Program-made: the position numbers and the translations under genes
Source: Kitasatospora sp. MAA4
Lineage (GTDB): Bacteria > Actinomycetota > Actinomycetes > Streptomycetales > Streptomycetaceae
Length of the DNA: 64,000 bases
Direction of reading: 5' to 3'
NCBI RefSeq assembly: GCF_029893355.1
Contig: NZ_JARZAI010000007.1
Location: 208,475 to 272,474 of the forward strand
The notes under the pieces: generated by a model
The model's database searches: none
Seen by the model: only the letters and a program-made list of their open reading frames with translations
What the model was told of the DNA's origin: nothing
Part shown: piece by piece, positions 21,417 through 32,701 of the stretch
Numbering within the stretch: position 1 is the stretch's first letter
Layout of the letters: every line of letters begins with the position of its first letter

Positions 21417-22076
21417 GTGACATCGCAGATCTTCTCCCCCGACGTTCAGCAGACCCTGGACCTGATCGGCATCTTCGTCTTCGCCCTCTCCGGAGGGCTG
21501 CTGGCGGTCCGCAAGAACATGGACATCTTCGGGATCTGTGTGCTGGCCGAGGCCACCGCGCTCGGCGGCGGCGTGATGCGCGACCTGCTGATCGGCGCGA
21601 CCCCGCCGGTCGCCTTCACCAACCTCGGGTACTTCCTGACGCCGCTGATCGCCGGCCTGGTGGTCTTCTTCCTGCATCCCGAGGTCGAGCGGATCAACCG
21701 CGCGGTGCAGACCCTGGACGCGCTGGGCCTGGGCCTGTTCTGCGTCACGGGGACGGTCAAGGCGCACGACTACGGCCTGGGCTCGGTCGCCTCCATCGCG
21801 CTCGGGATGCTGACCGCGGCCGGCGGCGGCGTGATCCGCGACGTGCTGGCGCAGGAGACGCCCGCGCTGCTGCGCTGGGACCGGGAGATCTACGCCGTCC
21901 CGGCGCTGGTCGGCGCGATGACGGTGGCCCTCCTGATCGCCGCCGACCACCTCACCACGCTCACCGCGACCTCCGCCGCGATGGTCGCCTTCGTGCTGCG
22001 GATGTGCGCGCTCAGGTATGGCTGGCGCGCACCGCGTGCTTGGCACCGCAACGGTTCTCGCACCAGCGAGGAGTAG
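21417..22076 (+). CDS. TRIC-like membrane protein (UPF0126 family)
   Basis: A 219-residue membrane protein with seven predicted helices and two repeats of the UPF0126 module; the hallmark glycine motifs are GGGVMRDLLIG (about residue 60) and GGGVIRDVL (about 145). Structures of bacterial homologues show trimeric intracellular cation (TRIC) channels permeable to K+ or Na+. The physiological role in bacteria is unclear; some members are linked to glycine transport. Start GTG 21417 is the point where family sequence begins. Its last 65 bases overlap the convergent IclR gene. Confidence 0.88.
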   Translation: MTSQIFSPDVQQTLDLIGIFVFALSGGLLAVRKNMDIFGICVLAEATALGGGVMRDLLIGATPPVAFTNLGYFLTPLIAGLVVFFLHPEVERINRAVQTLDALGLGLFCVTGTVKAHDYGLGSVASIALGMLTAAGGGVIRDVLAQETPALLRWDREIYAVPALVGAMTVALLIAADHLTTLTATSAAMVAFVLRMCALRYGWRAPRAWHRNGSRTSEE

Positions 22077-22830
22077 GCGAGCCGCCGTACGCCAGCGAGA
22101 CCGCCTCGACCGTGCAGAGCAGTTCCGGCAGCAGCCGACTCAGCTCGCTCACCGAGGCCACCCGGGCCGGCGCGGAGATCGCGCAGGCCGCGATGGCGGT
22201 GCCGTCGATGCCCTGGATCGGGGCGGCCACGCAGTTCACCGCCTCCTCGTACTCGCCCTGGTCCAGCGCCCAGCCCTGTCGGCGCACCGCGGTCAGCTCG
22301 GTGCGCAGCTCGTCCGCCGAGCGCAGGCTGCGCGGGGTGCGGGCGGGGAACTCCTGGTTCTCCAGCGCGGCCGCCAGCTGATCCTCCGACAGATCGGCCA
22401 GCAGCACCCGGCCGGCGGCGGTGGCCGCGGCGGGGGCACGCTTGCCGATCCGGGAGGCCGGGCCGAGCCAGCTGTCGGAGCAGGGGTAGCGGGCCTCGAC
22501 CTTGTCCAGGTAGAGCACCTCGGCGCCCTCCAGCACCGCCAGGTGCACGGTGTGGCCGTAGCGTTCGTTCAGCGAGGCCAGGTAGGGCGCGGAGACCTGG
22601 CGGACGTCGATGCCCTCCAGCGCCTGCTGGGCGAGCGAGAAGAGCCGGCCGCCGAGCCGGTAGCGGTGGTCGGACTGGCGGTGGACGAAGCCGTGCTCCT
22701 CCAGGGTGCGCAGCAGGCGCAGGGCGGTCGACTTGTGCACGCCGATCCGGCCGGCGGCCTGTTCCAGGGAGGCCGGTCCCTCGCCCAGCGAGGCGAGGAT
22801 CGTCAGCGCCCGGTCGACGGTCTGCGACAT
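22012..22830 (-). CDS. IclR-family transcriptional regulator with Cys-rich tail
   Basis: A 272-residue regulator. The N-terminal winged helix is clear ([45 protein letters not shown]). The effector domain (about 75-250) has [30 protein letters not shown] and [11 protein letters not shown]. The last ~25 residues ([18 protein letters not shown]) are unusual, with two cysteines spaced as in a small zinc site, and their codons overlap the convergent TRIC gene. ATG 22830 is chosen because the helix-turn-helix starts directly after it. The effector is unknown. A TTGCA-N5-TGCAA palindrome upstream may be its own operator. Confidence 0.9.
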   Translation of the reverse strand: MSQTVDRALTILASLGEGPASLEQAAGRIGVHKSTALRLLRTLEEHGFVHRQSDHRYRLGGRLFSLAQQALEGIDVRQVSAPYLASLNERYGHTVHLAVLEGAEVLYLDKVEARYPCSDSWLGPASRIGKRAPAAATAAGRVLLADLSEDQLAAALENQEFPARTPRSLRSADELRTELTAVRRQGWALDQGEYEEAVNCVAAPIQGIDGTAIAACAISAPARVASVSELSRLLPELLCTVEAVSLAYGGSPTPRWCENRCGAKHAVRASHT

Positions 22831-22885
22831 GCCATCCCCCATCCCTGCCCTGTCACGTGTGCAGGAGCAGGAGGCTAACCGTGCG

Positions 22886-22900
22886 TTGCACGGGCTGCAA
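22886..22900. promoter_or_regulatory. palindrome TTGCA-N5-TGCAA, candidate IclR operator
   Basis: A perfect 5+5 inverted repeat with a 5-base centre lies in the 112-bp divergent region between the IclR gene and the cysteine desulfurase gene. The size (15 bp) matches known IclR-family operators. It sits 43 bp upstream of the desulfurase start, so it could control both directions. No experimental support. Confidence 0.4.
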
Positions 22901-22927
22901 TGGCCAAATCGTGACCCTCGCGGCACT

Positions 22928-22933
22928 TACACT
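22928..22933 (+). promoter_or_regulatory. -10 box of the cysteine desulfurase-mnmA transcript (leaderless)
   Basis: TACACT ends nine bases before the ATG at 22943 and no ribosome-binding site is present, the pattern of leaderless streptomycete transcripts. No convincing -35 box is seen. Confidence 0.5.
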
Positions 22934-22942
22934 GGTCCAGCC

Positions 22943-24112
22943 ATGCCATACCTCGACCATGCGGCCACCACACCGATGCTCCCCGCGGCGATCGCCGCGA
23001 TGACGGCGCACCTCGGTATCACCGGCAACGCCTCCTCCCTGCACGGGTCCGGCCGTCGGGCCCGCCGGGTGGTCGAGGAGTCCCGCGAGTCGCTGGCCGA
23101 GTCGCTGGGCGCCCGCCCGAGCGAGATCGTGCTGACCGGCGGCGGTACGGAATCGGACAACCTTGCGGTGAAGGGCCTGTACTGGGCCCGGCGCGGCGCC
23201 GACCCGGCCCGGACCAGGGTGCTGTGCAGCCCGGTCGAGCACCACGCCGTGCTGGACGCCGTGCAGTGGCTGGCCGAGCACGAGGGCGCCCAGGTCGAGT
23301 ACCTGCCGGTGGACGGCTACGGACGGGTGCACCCGCAGGCGCTGCGCGAGGCGATCGCCACCGACCCGGCGTCGGTCGCGCTGATCACCGTGATGTGGGC
23401 CAACAACGAGCTGGGGACCCTCCAGCCGATCACCGAACTCTCTTCCATCGCACGGGAGTTCGGCATTCCGATGCACGCCGATGCAGTGCAGGCGCTGGGT
23501 CAGGTGCCGGTCTCCTTCGCCGAGTCGGGGCTGGACGCGCTGACCGTCACCGGGCACAAGATCGGCGGCCCGTACGGGGTCGGCGCGCTGCTGCTGTCCC
23601 GCGCGGCCTCGCCCGTCCCGCTGTTGCACGGCGGCGGCCAGGAGCGCGACGTCCGCTCCGGGACGCTGGACGTGCCGGCCGCGGCAGGCTTCGCGGCGGC
23701 CGCCGCGATCGCCGTCGAGCGGCAGCCCGAGCACGCCCTCGCGGTCGCCGCGCTGCGCGACGACCTGGTCGCCCGGGTCCGCGCCGCCGTCCCCGACGCG
23801 CTGCTCAACGGCGACCCGGACGGCGAGGGACGGCTGCCCGCCAACGCACACTTCTCCTTCCCCGGCTGCGAGGGCGACGCGCTGCTGATGCTGCTGGACG
23901 CCGCCGGGATCGAGTGCTCGACCGGTTCGGCCTGCTCGGCCGGGGTGCCGCAGCCCAGCCACGTGCTGCTGGCGATCGGCGCCGACCCGCGGCTGGCCCG
24001 CTCCTCGCTGCGCTTCTCGCTGGGGCACACCTCCAGCAAGGCGGACGTGGACGCGCTGGCCGAGGCGATCGGCCCGGTGGTGGCCCGGGCCCGCAACGCC
24101 GGGCAGCGCTGA
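22943..24112 (+). CDS. cysteine desulfurase (NifS/IscS group)
   Basis: A 389-residue PLP enzyme that takes sulfur from cysteine as a protein-bound persulfide. It begins YLDHAATTP. The PLP lysine is in [11 protein letters not shown] (Lys about 205), with [10 protein letters not shown] before it, and the persulfide cysteine is in [11 protein letters not shown] (about 330). The short active loop is of the IscS type. It is followed after 37 bp by mnmA, so its likely job is to supply sulfur for 2-thiouridine in tRNA, possibly also for Fe-S clusters. It is not in a suf or isc cluster here. Confidence 0.94.
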   Translation: MPYLDHAATTPMLPAAIAAMTAHLGITGNASSLHGSGRRARRVVEESRESLAESLGARPSEIVLTGGGTESDNLAVKGLYWARRGADPARTRVLCSPVEHHAVLDAVQWLAEHEGAQVEYLPVDGYGRVHPQALREAIATDPASVALITVMWANNELGTLQPITELSSIAREFGIPMHADAVQALGQVPVSFAESGLDALTVTGHKIGGPYGVGALLLSRAASPVPLLHGGGQERDVRSGTLDVPAAAGFAAAAAIAVERQPEHALAVAALRDDLVARVRAAVPDALLNGDPDGEGRLPANAHFSFPGCEGDALLMLLDAAGIECSTGSACSAGVPQPSHVLLAIGADPRLARSSLRFSLGHTSSKADVDALAEAIGPVVARARNAGQR

Positions 24113-24149
24113 AAGTCACTTCAGCCCACCCCGTACCCTGGAGGGCACT

Positions 24150-25298
24150 ATGACTGACTTCCCTGGTGCCCCGACCGGCCCGTCCACCGGCCCCCGCCTG
24201 CGCGTGCTCGCCGCGATGTCCGGCGGCGTCGACTCCGCCGTGGCCGCCGCCCGTGCCGCCGAGGCCGGCCACGACGTGACGGGCGTGCACCTGGCGCTGT
24301 CCTCCAACCCGCAGTCCTTCCGTACCGGCGCGCGCGGCTGCTGCACCCTGGAGGACGCCCGGGACGCCCGCCGGGCCGCCGACGTGATCGGCATCCCGTT
24401 CTACGTCTGGGACCTCGCCGAGCGGTTCCGCGAGGACGTGATCGACGACTTCGTCGCCGAGTACGCCGCCGGCCGCACGCCGAACCCCTGCCTGCGCTGC
24501 AACGAGAAGATCAAGTTCGCCGCGCTGCTGGACAAGGCGATCGCGCTCGGCTTCGACGCGGTCTGCACCGGCCACTACGCCCGGATCATCGATCTCCCCG
24601 GCGGCGGACGGGAGTTGCACCGCGCGGTGGACCCGGCCAAGGACCAGTCGTACGTACTGGGCGTGCTGGACGCCGAGCAGCTGGCGCACTCGCTCTTCCC
24701 GCTCGGCGACACCGAGAAGGAGGAGATCCGGCTGGAGGCCGAGCGCCGCGGCCTGGCGGTGGCCAAGAAGCCCGACAGCCACGACATCTGCTTCATCGCG
24801 GACGGCGACACCCAGGGCTTCCTGGCCAAGCACCTGGGCACCGCGACCGGCGACATCGTGGACGCCGACGGCAGCAAGATCGGCGAGCACGACGGCGCCT
24901 ACGGCTTCACCATCGGCCAGCGCAAGGGCCTGCGGATCGGCCGCCCGGCCGCCGACGGCAAGCCGCGCTACGTGCTGGACATCTCGCCGGTGAACAACAC
25001 CGTCACGGTCGGCCCGGTCGAGGGCCTGGACGTGCTCGCGCTCACCGCGATCCGCCCCCGCTGGTGCGGCGCCGAGACGGTGACCTCCGGCTCGTACACC
25101 GCCCAGCTTCGTGCGCACGGCGAGGAGGTGCCGGTCACCGCCGAGTTGGTCGACGGCGAGCTGCGGGTCCGCCTCGACCGACCCGTGCAGGGCATCGCGC
25201 CCGGCCAGGCGGTCGTCCTCTACGACGGCACCCGGGTGGTCGGCTCGGCCACCATCGCCACCACCGAGCGCCGGCCGGTCACCGCAGATATCGCGTGA
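24150..25298 (+). CDS. mnmA: tRNA 2-thiouridine synthase MnmA
   Basis: A 382-residue cytoplasmic thiolase that activates U34 of Glu, Gln and Lys tRNAs with ATP and inserts sulfur. The PP-loop is MSGGVDSAV (about 23-31). The catalytic cysteines are in NPCLRCN (about 113) and DICFIADG (about 213). A C-terminal beta-barrel (about 270-380) follows IGQRKGL. Start ATG 24150 has GGAGGGC upstream. It is co-directional with the cysteine desulfurase that likely feeds it sulfur. Confidence 0.96.
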   Translation: MTDFPGAPTGPSTGPRLRVLAAMSGGVDSAVAAARAAEAGHDVTGVHLALSSNPQSFRTGARGCCTLEDARDARRAADVIGIPFYVWDLAERFREDVIDDFVAEYAAGRTPNPCLRCNEKIKFAALLDKAIALGFDAVCTGHYARIIDLPGGGRELHRAVDPAKDQSYVLGVLDAEQLAHSLFPLGDTEKEEIRLEAERRGLAVAKKPDSHDICFIADGDTQGFLAKHLGTATGDIVDADGSKIGEHDGAYGFTIGQRKGLRIGRPAADGKPRYVLDISPVNNTVTVGPVEGLDVLALTAIRPRWCGAETVTSGSYTAQLRAHGEEVPVTAELVDGELRVRLDRPVQGIAPGQAVVLYDGTRVVGSATIATTERRPVTADIA

Positions 25299-25334
25299 TT
25301 GCCTTCGGTCTCGCGTGATAGACCTTTCAACACC

Positions 25335-25868
25335 ATGAATATCTGCGTCTTCTGCTCCGCGTACTCGCTCGACGACCGCTACACCGCCCCCGCCGGCGAG
25401 TTCGCACGGCTGCTGGGGGAGGGCGGGCACACGCTGGTCTGGGGCGGCTCCGACGCCGGCCTGATGGGCGTGCTCGCCGACGGCGTCAAGGCGGCCGGCG
25501 GCAAGCTGGTCGGGGTCCTGGTCGAACTGCTCGCGCACAAGGGCTATCAGGGCGCCGACGAGCTGGTGATGGCCCGCGACCTGGCCGAGCGCAAGGCCCA
25601 GCTGCTGATGCGCGCCGACGCCGTCGTGGTGCTGGTCGGCGGCCTCGGCACGCTGGACGAGGTCACCGAGGTGCTGGAGCTCAAGAAGCACGCCCTGCAC
25701 AGCAAGCCCGTGGTGGTGCTGGACCCGACCGGCTTCTACGACGGACTGCGCACCCAGCTGGAGCGGATGGACGCCGAGGGCTTCCTGCCGCGCCCGCTGG
25801 CCGAACTGATCACCTTCGCGTCCGACCCGGCCGAGGTCTTCACCCTCCTCGCCACTGCCCAGGAGTAA
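25335..25868 (+). CDS. LOG-family protein (TIGR00730, Rossmann fold)
   Basis: A 177-residue Rossmann-fold protein like LONELY GUY cytokinin riboside 5'-monophosphate phosphoribohydrolases and bacterial nucleotide hydrolases. Visible are ICVFCSA at the start, the GGSDAGLMG loop, and the active-site motif GGLGTLDEVTEV (families usually read PGGxGTxxE; here VGG). It should hydrolyse AMP-like nucleotides to base and ribose 5-phosphate; the true substrate is unknown. ATG 25335 lies 36 bp after mnmA, and the next gene starts eight bases after its stop. Confidence 0.85.
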   Translation: MNICVFCSAYSLDDRYTAPAGEFARLLGEGGHTLVWGGSDAGLMGVLADGVKAAGGKLVGVLVELLAHKGYQGADELVMARDLAERKAQLLMRADAVVVLVGGLGTLDEVTEVLELKKHALHSKPVVVLDPTGFYDGLRTQLERMDAEGFLPRPLAELITFASDPAEVFTLLATAQE

Positions 25869-25875
25869 ACCCCCC

Positions 25876-26565
25876 ATGGCTACCCATCTGATCACCGGCG
25901 CCGGTTCGGGCATCGGCGCGGTCCTCGCCGAGCGGCTCAGCGAGCGCGGCGACGACGTCTGGCTGCTGGCCCGCAACGCCAAGCGCGCCGCCGAGCTGCG
26001 CCAGCGCTTCCCGTCCGCACAGACCCTGGTCGGCGACCTGGGCGACCCCGCCAAGCTCTCCTGGGCGCTGGGCCAGCAGACCCAGCCGGTCGAGCTCGAC
26101 TCGCTGCTGCACGTGGCCGGCATGGTCGAGCTGGGCCCGGTCGGCGAGACGCCGGTCAAGGCCTGGAACGAGACCCTGGCAGTCAACCTGGTCGCCCCCG
26201 CCGAGCTGACCCGCCTGATGCTGCCCCAGCTGCGGCTCTCCCGCGGCCACGTGGTCTTCGTCAACTCCGGCGCGGGCCTGGCCGCCCACGCGACCTGGGG
26301 CTCGTACGCGGCCAGCAAGTTCGGCCTGCGCGCGCTCGCCGACTCGCTGCGCGCCGAGGAGCACGCCGCCGGCGTCCGGGTCACCACCGTCTACCCGGGC
26401 CGCACGGCCACCCCGATGCAGGAGAAGGTGCACCGCCAGGAGGGCACCGCATACGACCCGTCCCGCTGGATCGCCCCCGAGTCGGTGGCGACCGCCGTCC
26501 TCACCGCGATCGACCTCCCGCGCGACGCCGAACTCACCGACATCACCGTCCGCCCGGGCCGGTAG
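25876..26565 (+). CDS. short-chain dehydrogenase/reductase
   Basis: A 229-residue classical SDR: cofactor motif TGAGSGIG at residues 7-14, GDLGDPAKL as the adenine-binding Asp, LHVAGM in place of NNAG, catalytic Ser in VNSGAG and SYAASKFG for Tyr/Lys. With ARNA following beta-2 it probably prefers NADP(H). The substrate is unknown. It starts eight bases after the LOG-family gene, so the two are almost surely co-transcribed. Confidence 0.9.
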   Translation: MATHLITGAGSGIGAVLAERLSERGDDVWLLARNAKRAAELRQRFPSAQTLVGDLGDPAKLSWALGQQTQPVELDSLLHVAGMVELGPVGETPVKAWNETLAVNLVAPAELTRLMLPQLRLSRGHVVFVNSGAGLAAHATWGSYAASKFGLRALADSLRAEEHAAGVRVTTVYPGRTATPMQEKVHRQEGTAYDPSRWIAPESVATAVLTAIDLPRDAELTDITVRPGR

Positions 26566-26729
26566 TCGGCGAATCGGGTGGTACCGGTACGAACGGGGCG
26601 CGCGGAGCCGATCCGCGTGCCCCGGCGGCCTGTTGGAGCCAGGGGCTCGGGCATTCTGTGGCCAGGTCGTTACACGGCGGTAGAAATATCCGCACCTTTC
26701 CCCAAGGTTGGGATTCTAGGGTCGGAGGT

Positions 26730-28850
26730 ATGGCGTCGAAGATCTCCTCCACCTCCTCCGGGCCGGTGGCCAAGTCCCTGTTGGGTGTCCGTTTTCTGAC
26801 TGTTAGTGCGATTGCCGGCGCTCTGCTCGCCGGTATGGCCATGCCGTTCATCGGGGGCCTCGGCCTCGGGGCGAAGGCGGCCGCCGACAGCTTCGACAGC
26901 CTCCCGGACGACTTCAAGGCCCCGCCGCTCTCCCAGGCATCGTCGATCTACGACTCGGCCGGGAACCTCATAGCCACCGCCTACGACCGCGACCGCACGG
27001 TCGTCGCGGGCGACCAGATCGCGCCGCTGATGCGCAAGGCGCTGGTGGACATCGAGGACAACCGCTTCTACCAGCACGGCGCTATCGACCCCAAGGGCAT
27101 CGTCCGCGCGCTCGGCAAGAACTCCGCCGCCGGCGGCACCGCCCAGGGCGCCTCGACGCTGACCCAGCAGTACGTGAAGAACGTCTTCGTGGACGAGGCC
27201 GGCAACGACACCGCCGCCGTCCTGGAGGCGCAGCGCCAGACGATGGGCCGCAAGCTCCAGGAGATGCGCTACGCGATCGACGTCGAGCAGACCCTCACCA
27301 AGGACCAGATCCTCACCAACTACCTGAACATCACCTTCTTCGGTGAGCAGGCGTACGGCATCGAGGCGGCCTCCGAGCGGTACTTCAGCGTCCACGCCAA
27401 GGACCTGAGCCTGCCGCAGGCGGCCCTGCTGGCCGGCCTGGTGCAGTCGCCGACCAGCTTCGACCCGATCGTGCACCCGCAGGCGGCCAAGGACAAGCGC
27501 GACATCGTCCTGAAGAAGATGGCCCAGTACGGGAGCATCACGCAGGCCCAGGCCGACCAGGCGATCGCCACCCCGATCAACACCGTGGTCAGCCGCCCGC
27601 AGCAGGGCTGCATCACGGCCAAGCAGGGCGAGGGCTTCTTCTGCGACTACGTGAAGAACGTGGTCCTCGCCGACCCGGCGTTCGGCGCCAACGCCGCCGA
27701 GCGCAAGGCGCTGTGGAACCGCGGCGGCCTGACGATCAAGACCACGCTGGACCCGAAGGCGCAGGACGCGCTGAACAAGGGCCTTGCGGACAACGCGGAC
27801 GCCTCCGACAAGCCGGCGGCCGTGATGAGCATGGTGCAGCCGGGAACCGGCAAGATCCTGGCGATGGGGCAGAGCCGCCCGTACGGCCTCGGGACGGACC
27901 AGACCCAGATCAACCTCAACGCCCCTCAGTCCATGGGCGGCGGCCTCGGGTTCCCGACCGGCTCGACCTTCAAGCCGATCGTGGCCGCGGCGGCGCTGGA
28001 GAGCGGGATGACCGCCTCGCAGACCTACACCACGGCCAACAGCATTCCCTGGCCCAGGATGACCGACTGCAACGGTGGTCTCTACAAGGCGGGGCAGGGG
28101 CCCCCGGTGCACAACGACAGCTCGGCCTCGCCCGTCACCTTCGACATGTCCGGCGCGCTGGCGCAGTCGATCAACACCTACTTCGCCACCCTGGAGGGCG
28201 ACGTCGGCCTGTGCGCGGTCGACCAGATGGCCAACAAGCTGGGCGTCACCAAGCAGGCCGACGGCACCCCGCTCCACGTGGTCCCGACGATGACCCTGGG
28301 CGTCAACGACCTCACCCCGCTGACGATGGCCAGTGTCTACGCCACCTTCGCCTCGCACGGCACCTACTGCGCGCCGCTCGCGATCACCTCGGTGACCGGC
28401 CCGGACGGCAAGAACCTGCCCGTCCCGGCGCAGAGCTGCTCGCCGGTGATCTCGGCCAACACCGCGGACACCATCACCGCGATGCTCAAGGGCGTGGTCC
28501 AGGACGGCGGTACCGCCTCGAACGTCGCGCTGGGTAGCCGGCCGATCGCGGGCAAGACCGGTACCACCGACGCCGCCAAGCAGGTCTGGTTCGTCGGCTA
28601 CACCCCCGACGTGGTCGGTGCCACCGTGGTCAGCGACACCGCCGACCAGAAGCCGCTGCAGGGTCAGATGTTCGGCGGCAGCCGGATCCAGCAGGCCTTC
28701 GGTGCCCAGGTCGCCGGCCCGGTCTGGCAGGCCGCGATGCAGGGCGAGGTCGCCGGCACGCCGGTCAACAGCTTCCCCGACGTCTCGCTGCCCACCCCGC
28801 CCGCCCAGAGCCCGCCGTCCACCAGCCCGAGCGCCCCGCCCACCCCGTAG
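26730..28850 (+). CDS. class A penicillin-binding protein (transglycosylase/transpeptidase)
   Basis: A 706-residue bifunctional peptidoglycan synthase. A short cytoplasmic N-terminus and one signal-anchor helix (about 18-40) lead to a GT51 domain with the catalytic Glu in DIEDNRFYQHG (about 108) and GASTLTQQYVKN. The transpeptidase domain has STFK (about 412-415), SIN (about 480) and KTGTT (about 608). A Pro/Ser tail ends the protein. ATG 26730 has GGAGG only one base away, but a TAGGGT -10 box (26717-26722) ends seven bases before it, so a leaderless transcript is likely. Confidence 0.94.
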   Translation: MASKISSTSSGPVAKSLLGVRFLTVSAIAGALLAGMAMPFIGGLGLGAKAAADSFDSLPDDFKAPPLSQASSIYDSAGNLIATAYDRDRTVVAGDQIAPLMRKALVDIEDNRFYQHGAIDPKGIVRALGKNSAAGGTAQGASTLTQQYVKNVFVDEAGNDTAAVLEAQRQTMGRKLQEMRYAIDVEQTLTKDQILTNYLNITFFGEQAYGIEAASERYFSVHAKDLSLPQAALLAGLVQSPTSFDPIVHPQAAKDKRDIVLKKMAQYGSITQAQADQAIATPINTVVSRPQQGCITAKQGEGFFCDYVKNVVLADPAFGANAAERKALWNRGGLTIKTTLDPKAQDALNKGLADNADASDKPAAVMSMVQPGTGKILAMGQSRPYGLGTDQTQINLNAPQSMGGGLGFPTGSTFKPIVAAAALESGMTASQTYTTANSIPWPRMTDCNGGLYKAGQGPPVHNDSSASPVTFDMSGALAQSINTYFATLEGDVGLCAVDQMANKLGVTKQADGTPLHVVPTMTLGVNDLTPLTMASVYATFASHGTYCAPLAITSVTGPDGKNLPVPAQSCSPVISANTADTITAMLKGVVQDGGTASNVALGSRPIAGKTGTTDAAKQVWFVGYTPDVVGATVVSDTADQKPLQGQMFGGSRIQQAFGAQVAGPVWQAAMQGEVAGTPVNSFPDVSLPTPPAQSPPSTSPSAPPTP

Positions 28851-28860
28851 TTTGTACGGT

Positions 28861-29871
28861 GTGACCACTGAGCAGCCCTTCCCCGACCTGTACGGCGCCG
28901 CGACCGGTGTCGGCTCCATGCCCGGCACCGACGCGCGCGAGGCCGCCAAGACCTCCGTCGGCGCGCTGGAGCAGCTTCCGCACCTGCCGGAGCTGCCCGC
29001 GCGCGGGCCGGGGGCCGACATGATCGGGCGCGGGGCGGGGCTGCTGGTCGAGCTCTTCGCGCAGGTGGAGCCCAGCGGTTGGCGGTTCGCCGACCGGCCG
29101 GGCCGGGACAGCAAGCGCGCGCACTCCTGGCTGCGCGAGGACCTGGACGCCCTGGAGGAGTTCACCCAGGGCTACCAGGGCGCGCTCAAGGTGCAGGCGG
29201 TCGGCCCGTGGACGCTGGCCGCCTCGATCGAACTGAAGTACGGCGAGAAGGCGCTGCGCGACCGCGGCGCCTGCCGGGACATCGCGGGCTCGCTCACCGA
29301 GGGCCTGCGCCGCCACCTCGCCGACGTCCGCAGCCGGGTGCCCGGCGCGCAGCTCGTCCTCCAGCTGGACGAGCCCTCGCTGCCCGCCGTGCTGAGCGGC
29401 GGGGTGAAGACCGCCAGCGGCTTCCAGCGGCTGCGCTCGGTGGACCGCCAGGTCGCCGAGGAGGTGCTGCGCTCGGTGATCAGCGCGCTGGACACCCCGG
29501 TGATCGTCCACTGCTGCGCGCCCGAGGTGCCAATCCCCTTGCTGCGCCGGGCCGGTGTGGCGGGAGTCTCGCTCGACTTCGCCCTGCTGACGGAGCGTGA
29601 GGACGAGGTGATCGGCGAGGCGGTCGAGGCCGGCACGGTGATCCTCGCCGGAGTGGTGCCCTCCACGGACCAAGGATTGTCGGACCCGGCCGGTAATGTC
29701 GCGGGTGTCAGGACGTTGTGGCGCAGGCTCGGGCTCGATCCGGAACTGCTGGGCCGCCGCGTGCTGGTGACGCCGACCTGCGGTCTGGCGGGCGCGAGCC
29801 CCGCCTACGCCCGCGAGGCGCTGTCACTCAGCGTGAGGGGTGCCCGGAGTCTGGTGGACAACCCGGAGTGA
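28861..29871 (+). CDS. cobalamin-independent methionine synthase-like protein (MetE C-terminal domain)
   Basis: A 336-residue protein equal to the catalytic C-terminal half of MetE, without the N-terminal homocysteine-binding duplicate. Zinc ligands appear as HCC in VIVHCCAPEV and Cys in TPTCGLAG; LQLDEPSLPAV is a family motif. Single-domain relatives include archaeal core methionine synthases and other methyltransferases, so the methyl donor and acceptor are uncertain. The GTG start 28861 lies 10 bp after the penicillin-binding protein stop, and ligA starts 18 bp after its end. Confidence 0.85.
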   Translation: MTTEQPFPDLYGAATGVGSMPGTDAREAAKTSVGALEQLPHLPELPARGPGADMIGRGAGLLVELFAQVEPSGWRFADRPGRDSKRAHSWLREDLDALEEFTQGYQGALKVQAVGPWTLAASIELKYGEKALRDRGACRDIAGSLTEGLRRHLADVRSRVPGAQLVLQLDEPSLPAVLSGGVKTASGFQRLRSVDRQVAEEVLRSVISALDTPVIVHCCAPEVPIPLLRRAGVAGVSLDFALLTEREDEVIGEAVEAGTVILAGVVPSTDQGLSDPAGNVAGVRTLWRRLGLDPELLGRRVLVTPTCGLAGASPAYAREALSLSVRGARSLVDNPE

Positions 29872-32135
<2,264 letters not shown>

Positions 32136-32136
<1 letters not shown>

Positions 32137-32295
32137 GACCGACCGGCAAATGGGGGGCGGCGTCGCGACGCCCGGACTCTCGCCTGGACGGCTTCTCCTC
32201 AGTCGCCGATGCTCCGCATGGACTCCTTCGTCGGCGCCGCCCAGACTCGGCCCGGACGCCGCTCCTTCACCCACCCCCCATTTGCCGGTCGGTCC
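32136..32295. repeat. 160-bp element bounded by perfect 22-bp inverted repeats
   Basis: Arms 32136-32157 and 32274-32295 are perfect reverse complements over 22 bp, separated by 116 bp. A second nested pairing (CGGCGTC 32158-32164 with GACGCCG 32255-32261) extends the stem, and the centre has further short palindromes (ATGC-TCC-GCAT). No reading frame of note, no T run and no target-site duplication is seen. It could be a structured RNA, an unusual Rho-type terminator of ligA, or a relic of a small non-autonomous mobile element. Confidence 0.75.
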
Positions 32296-32701
32296 GGGGG
32301 CGCCCGGGTCCGCGCCGGAGCCTGCGCCGGAGCCCGAGCCGGCGGAGTAACCCCCACAGGGCCTGACCAGGGCTGACGTGTCCTTCTTGTTATCGTGCTG
32401 ATGCACCGTCAGCAGGGTGCGGGGGCCCCAAACAGGGCATCGTGTGACTGTGTGCGGGGCCGGTCCATGCCGGTGCGCTCCGGATGACTGAAAGTCAGCC
32501 TTCACTCAGGGTGCGGACTTACTCTGGAGTGCAACAGCGTGTCAGCAGGAGTGGGGCACCGGGTTCGTCCGGCGCCGACAGGGGCGCTTCCCGGCTGAGA
32601 CCGACTGGCACACCATCAGGAGTGCCAGGGCCGACCGTTCTTCCGGTCGGTCCCAGCCGCGACGCGGCCTGGCGGGGCGGGCCTGACGGAGGACAGGGCG
32701 T
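32296..32701 (+). other. 406-bp upstream region of the GGDEF/EAL gene
   Basis: No gene is visible. It holds a BldD-like box (32502-32514), an imperfect inverted repeat just after it (ACTCTGGAGT), and a small hairpin (32628-32653) whose right arm repeats the 11-mer CCGGTCGGTCC found in the preceding inverted-repeat element. The ribosome site GGAGG is at 32689-32693. Confidence 0.5.
32502..32514 (+). promoter_or_regulatory. BldD-like box upstream of the GGDEF/EAL gene
   Basis: TCACTCAGGGTGC matches the published BldD consensus tnACnC(A/T)GnGTna at every capitalised position; only the last weak base differs. It lies about 190 bp before the start. BldD, with c-di-GMP as co-repressor, is known to control several c-di-GMP enzymes in Streptomyces. 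Confidence 0.5.

Noticed and set aside
28851..28860. Cobalamin or SAM riboswitch before the MetE-like gene
   Set aside because: Only 10 bp separate it from the preceding gene, leaving no room for an aptamer.
32519..32532. Second BldD box (ACTCTGGAGT) before the RmdB-like gene
   Set aside because: Spacing between half sites is one base off the consensus, so it fails two strong positions.
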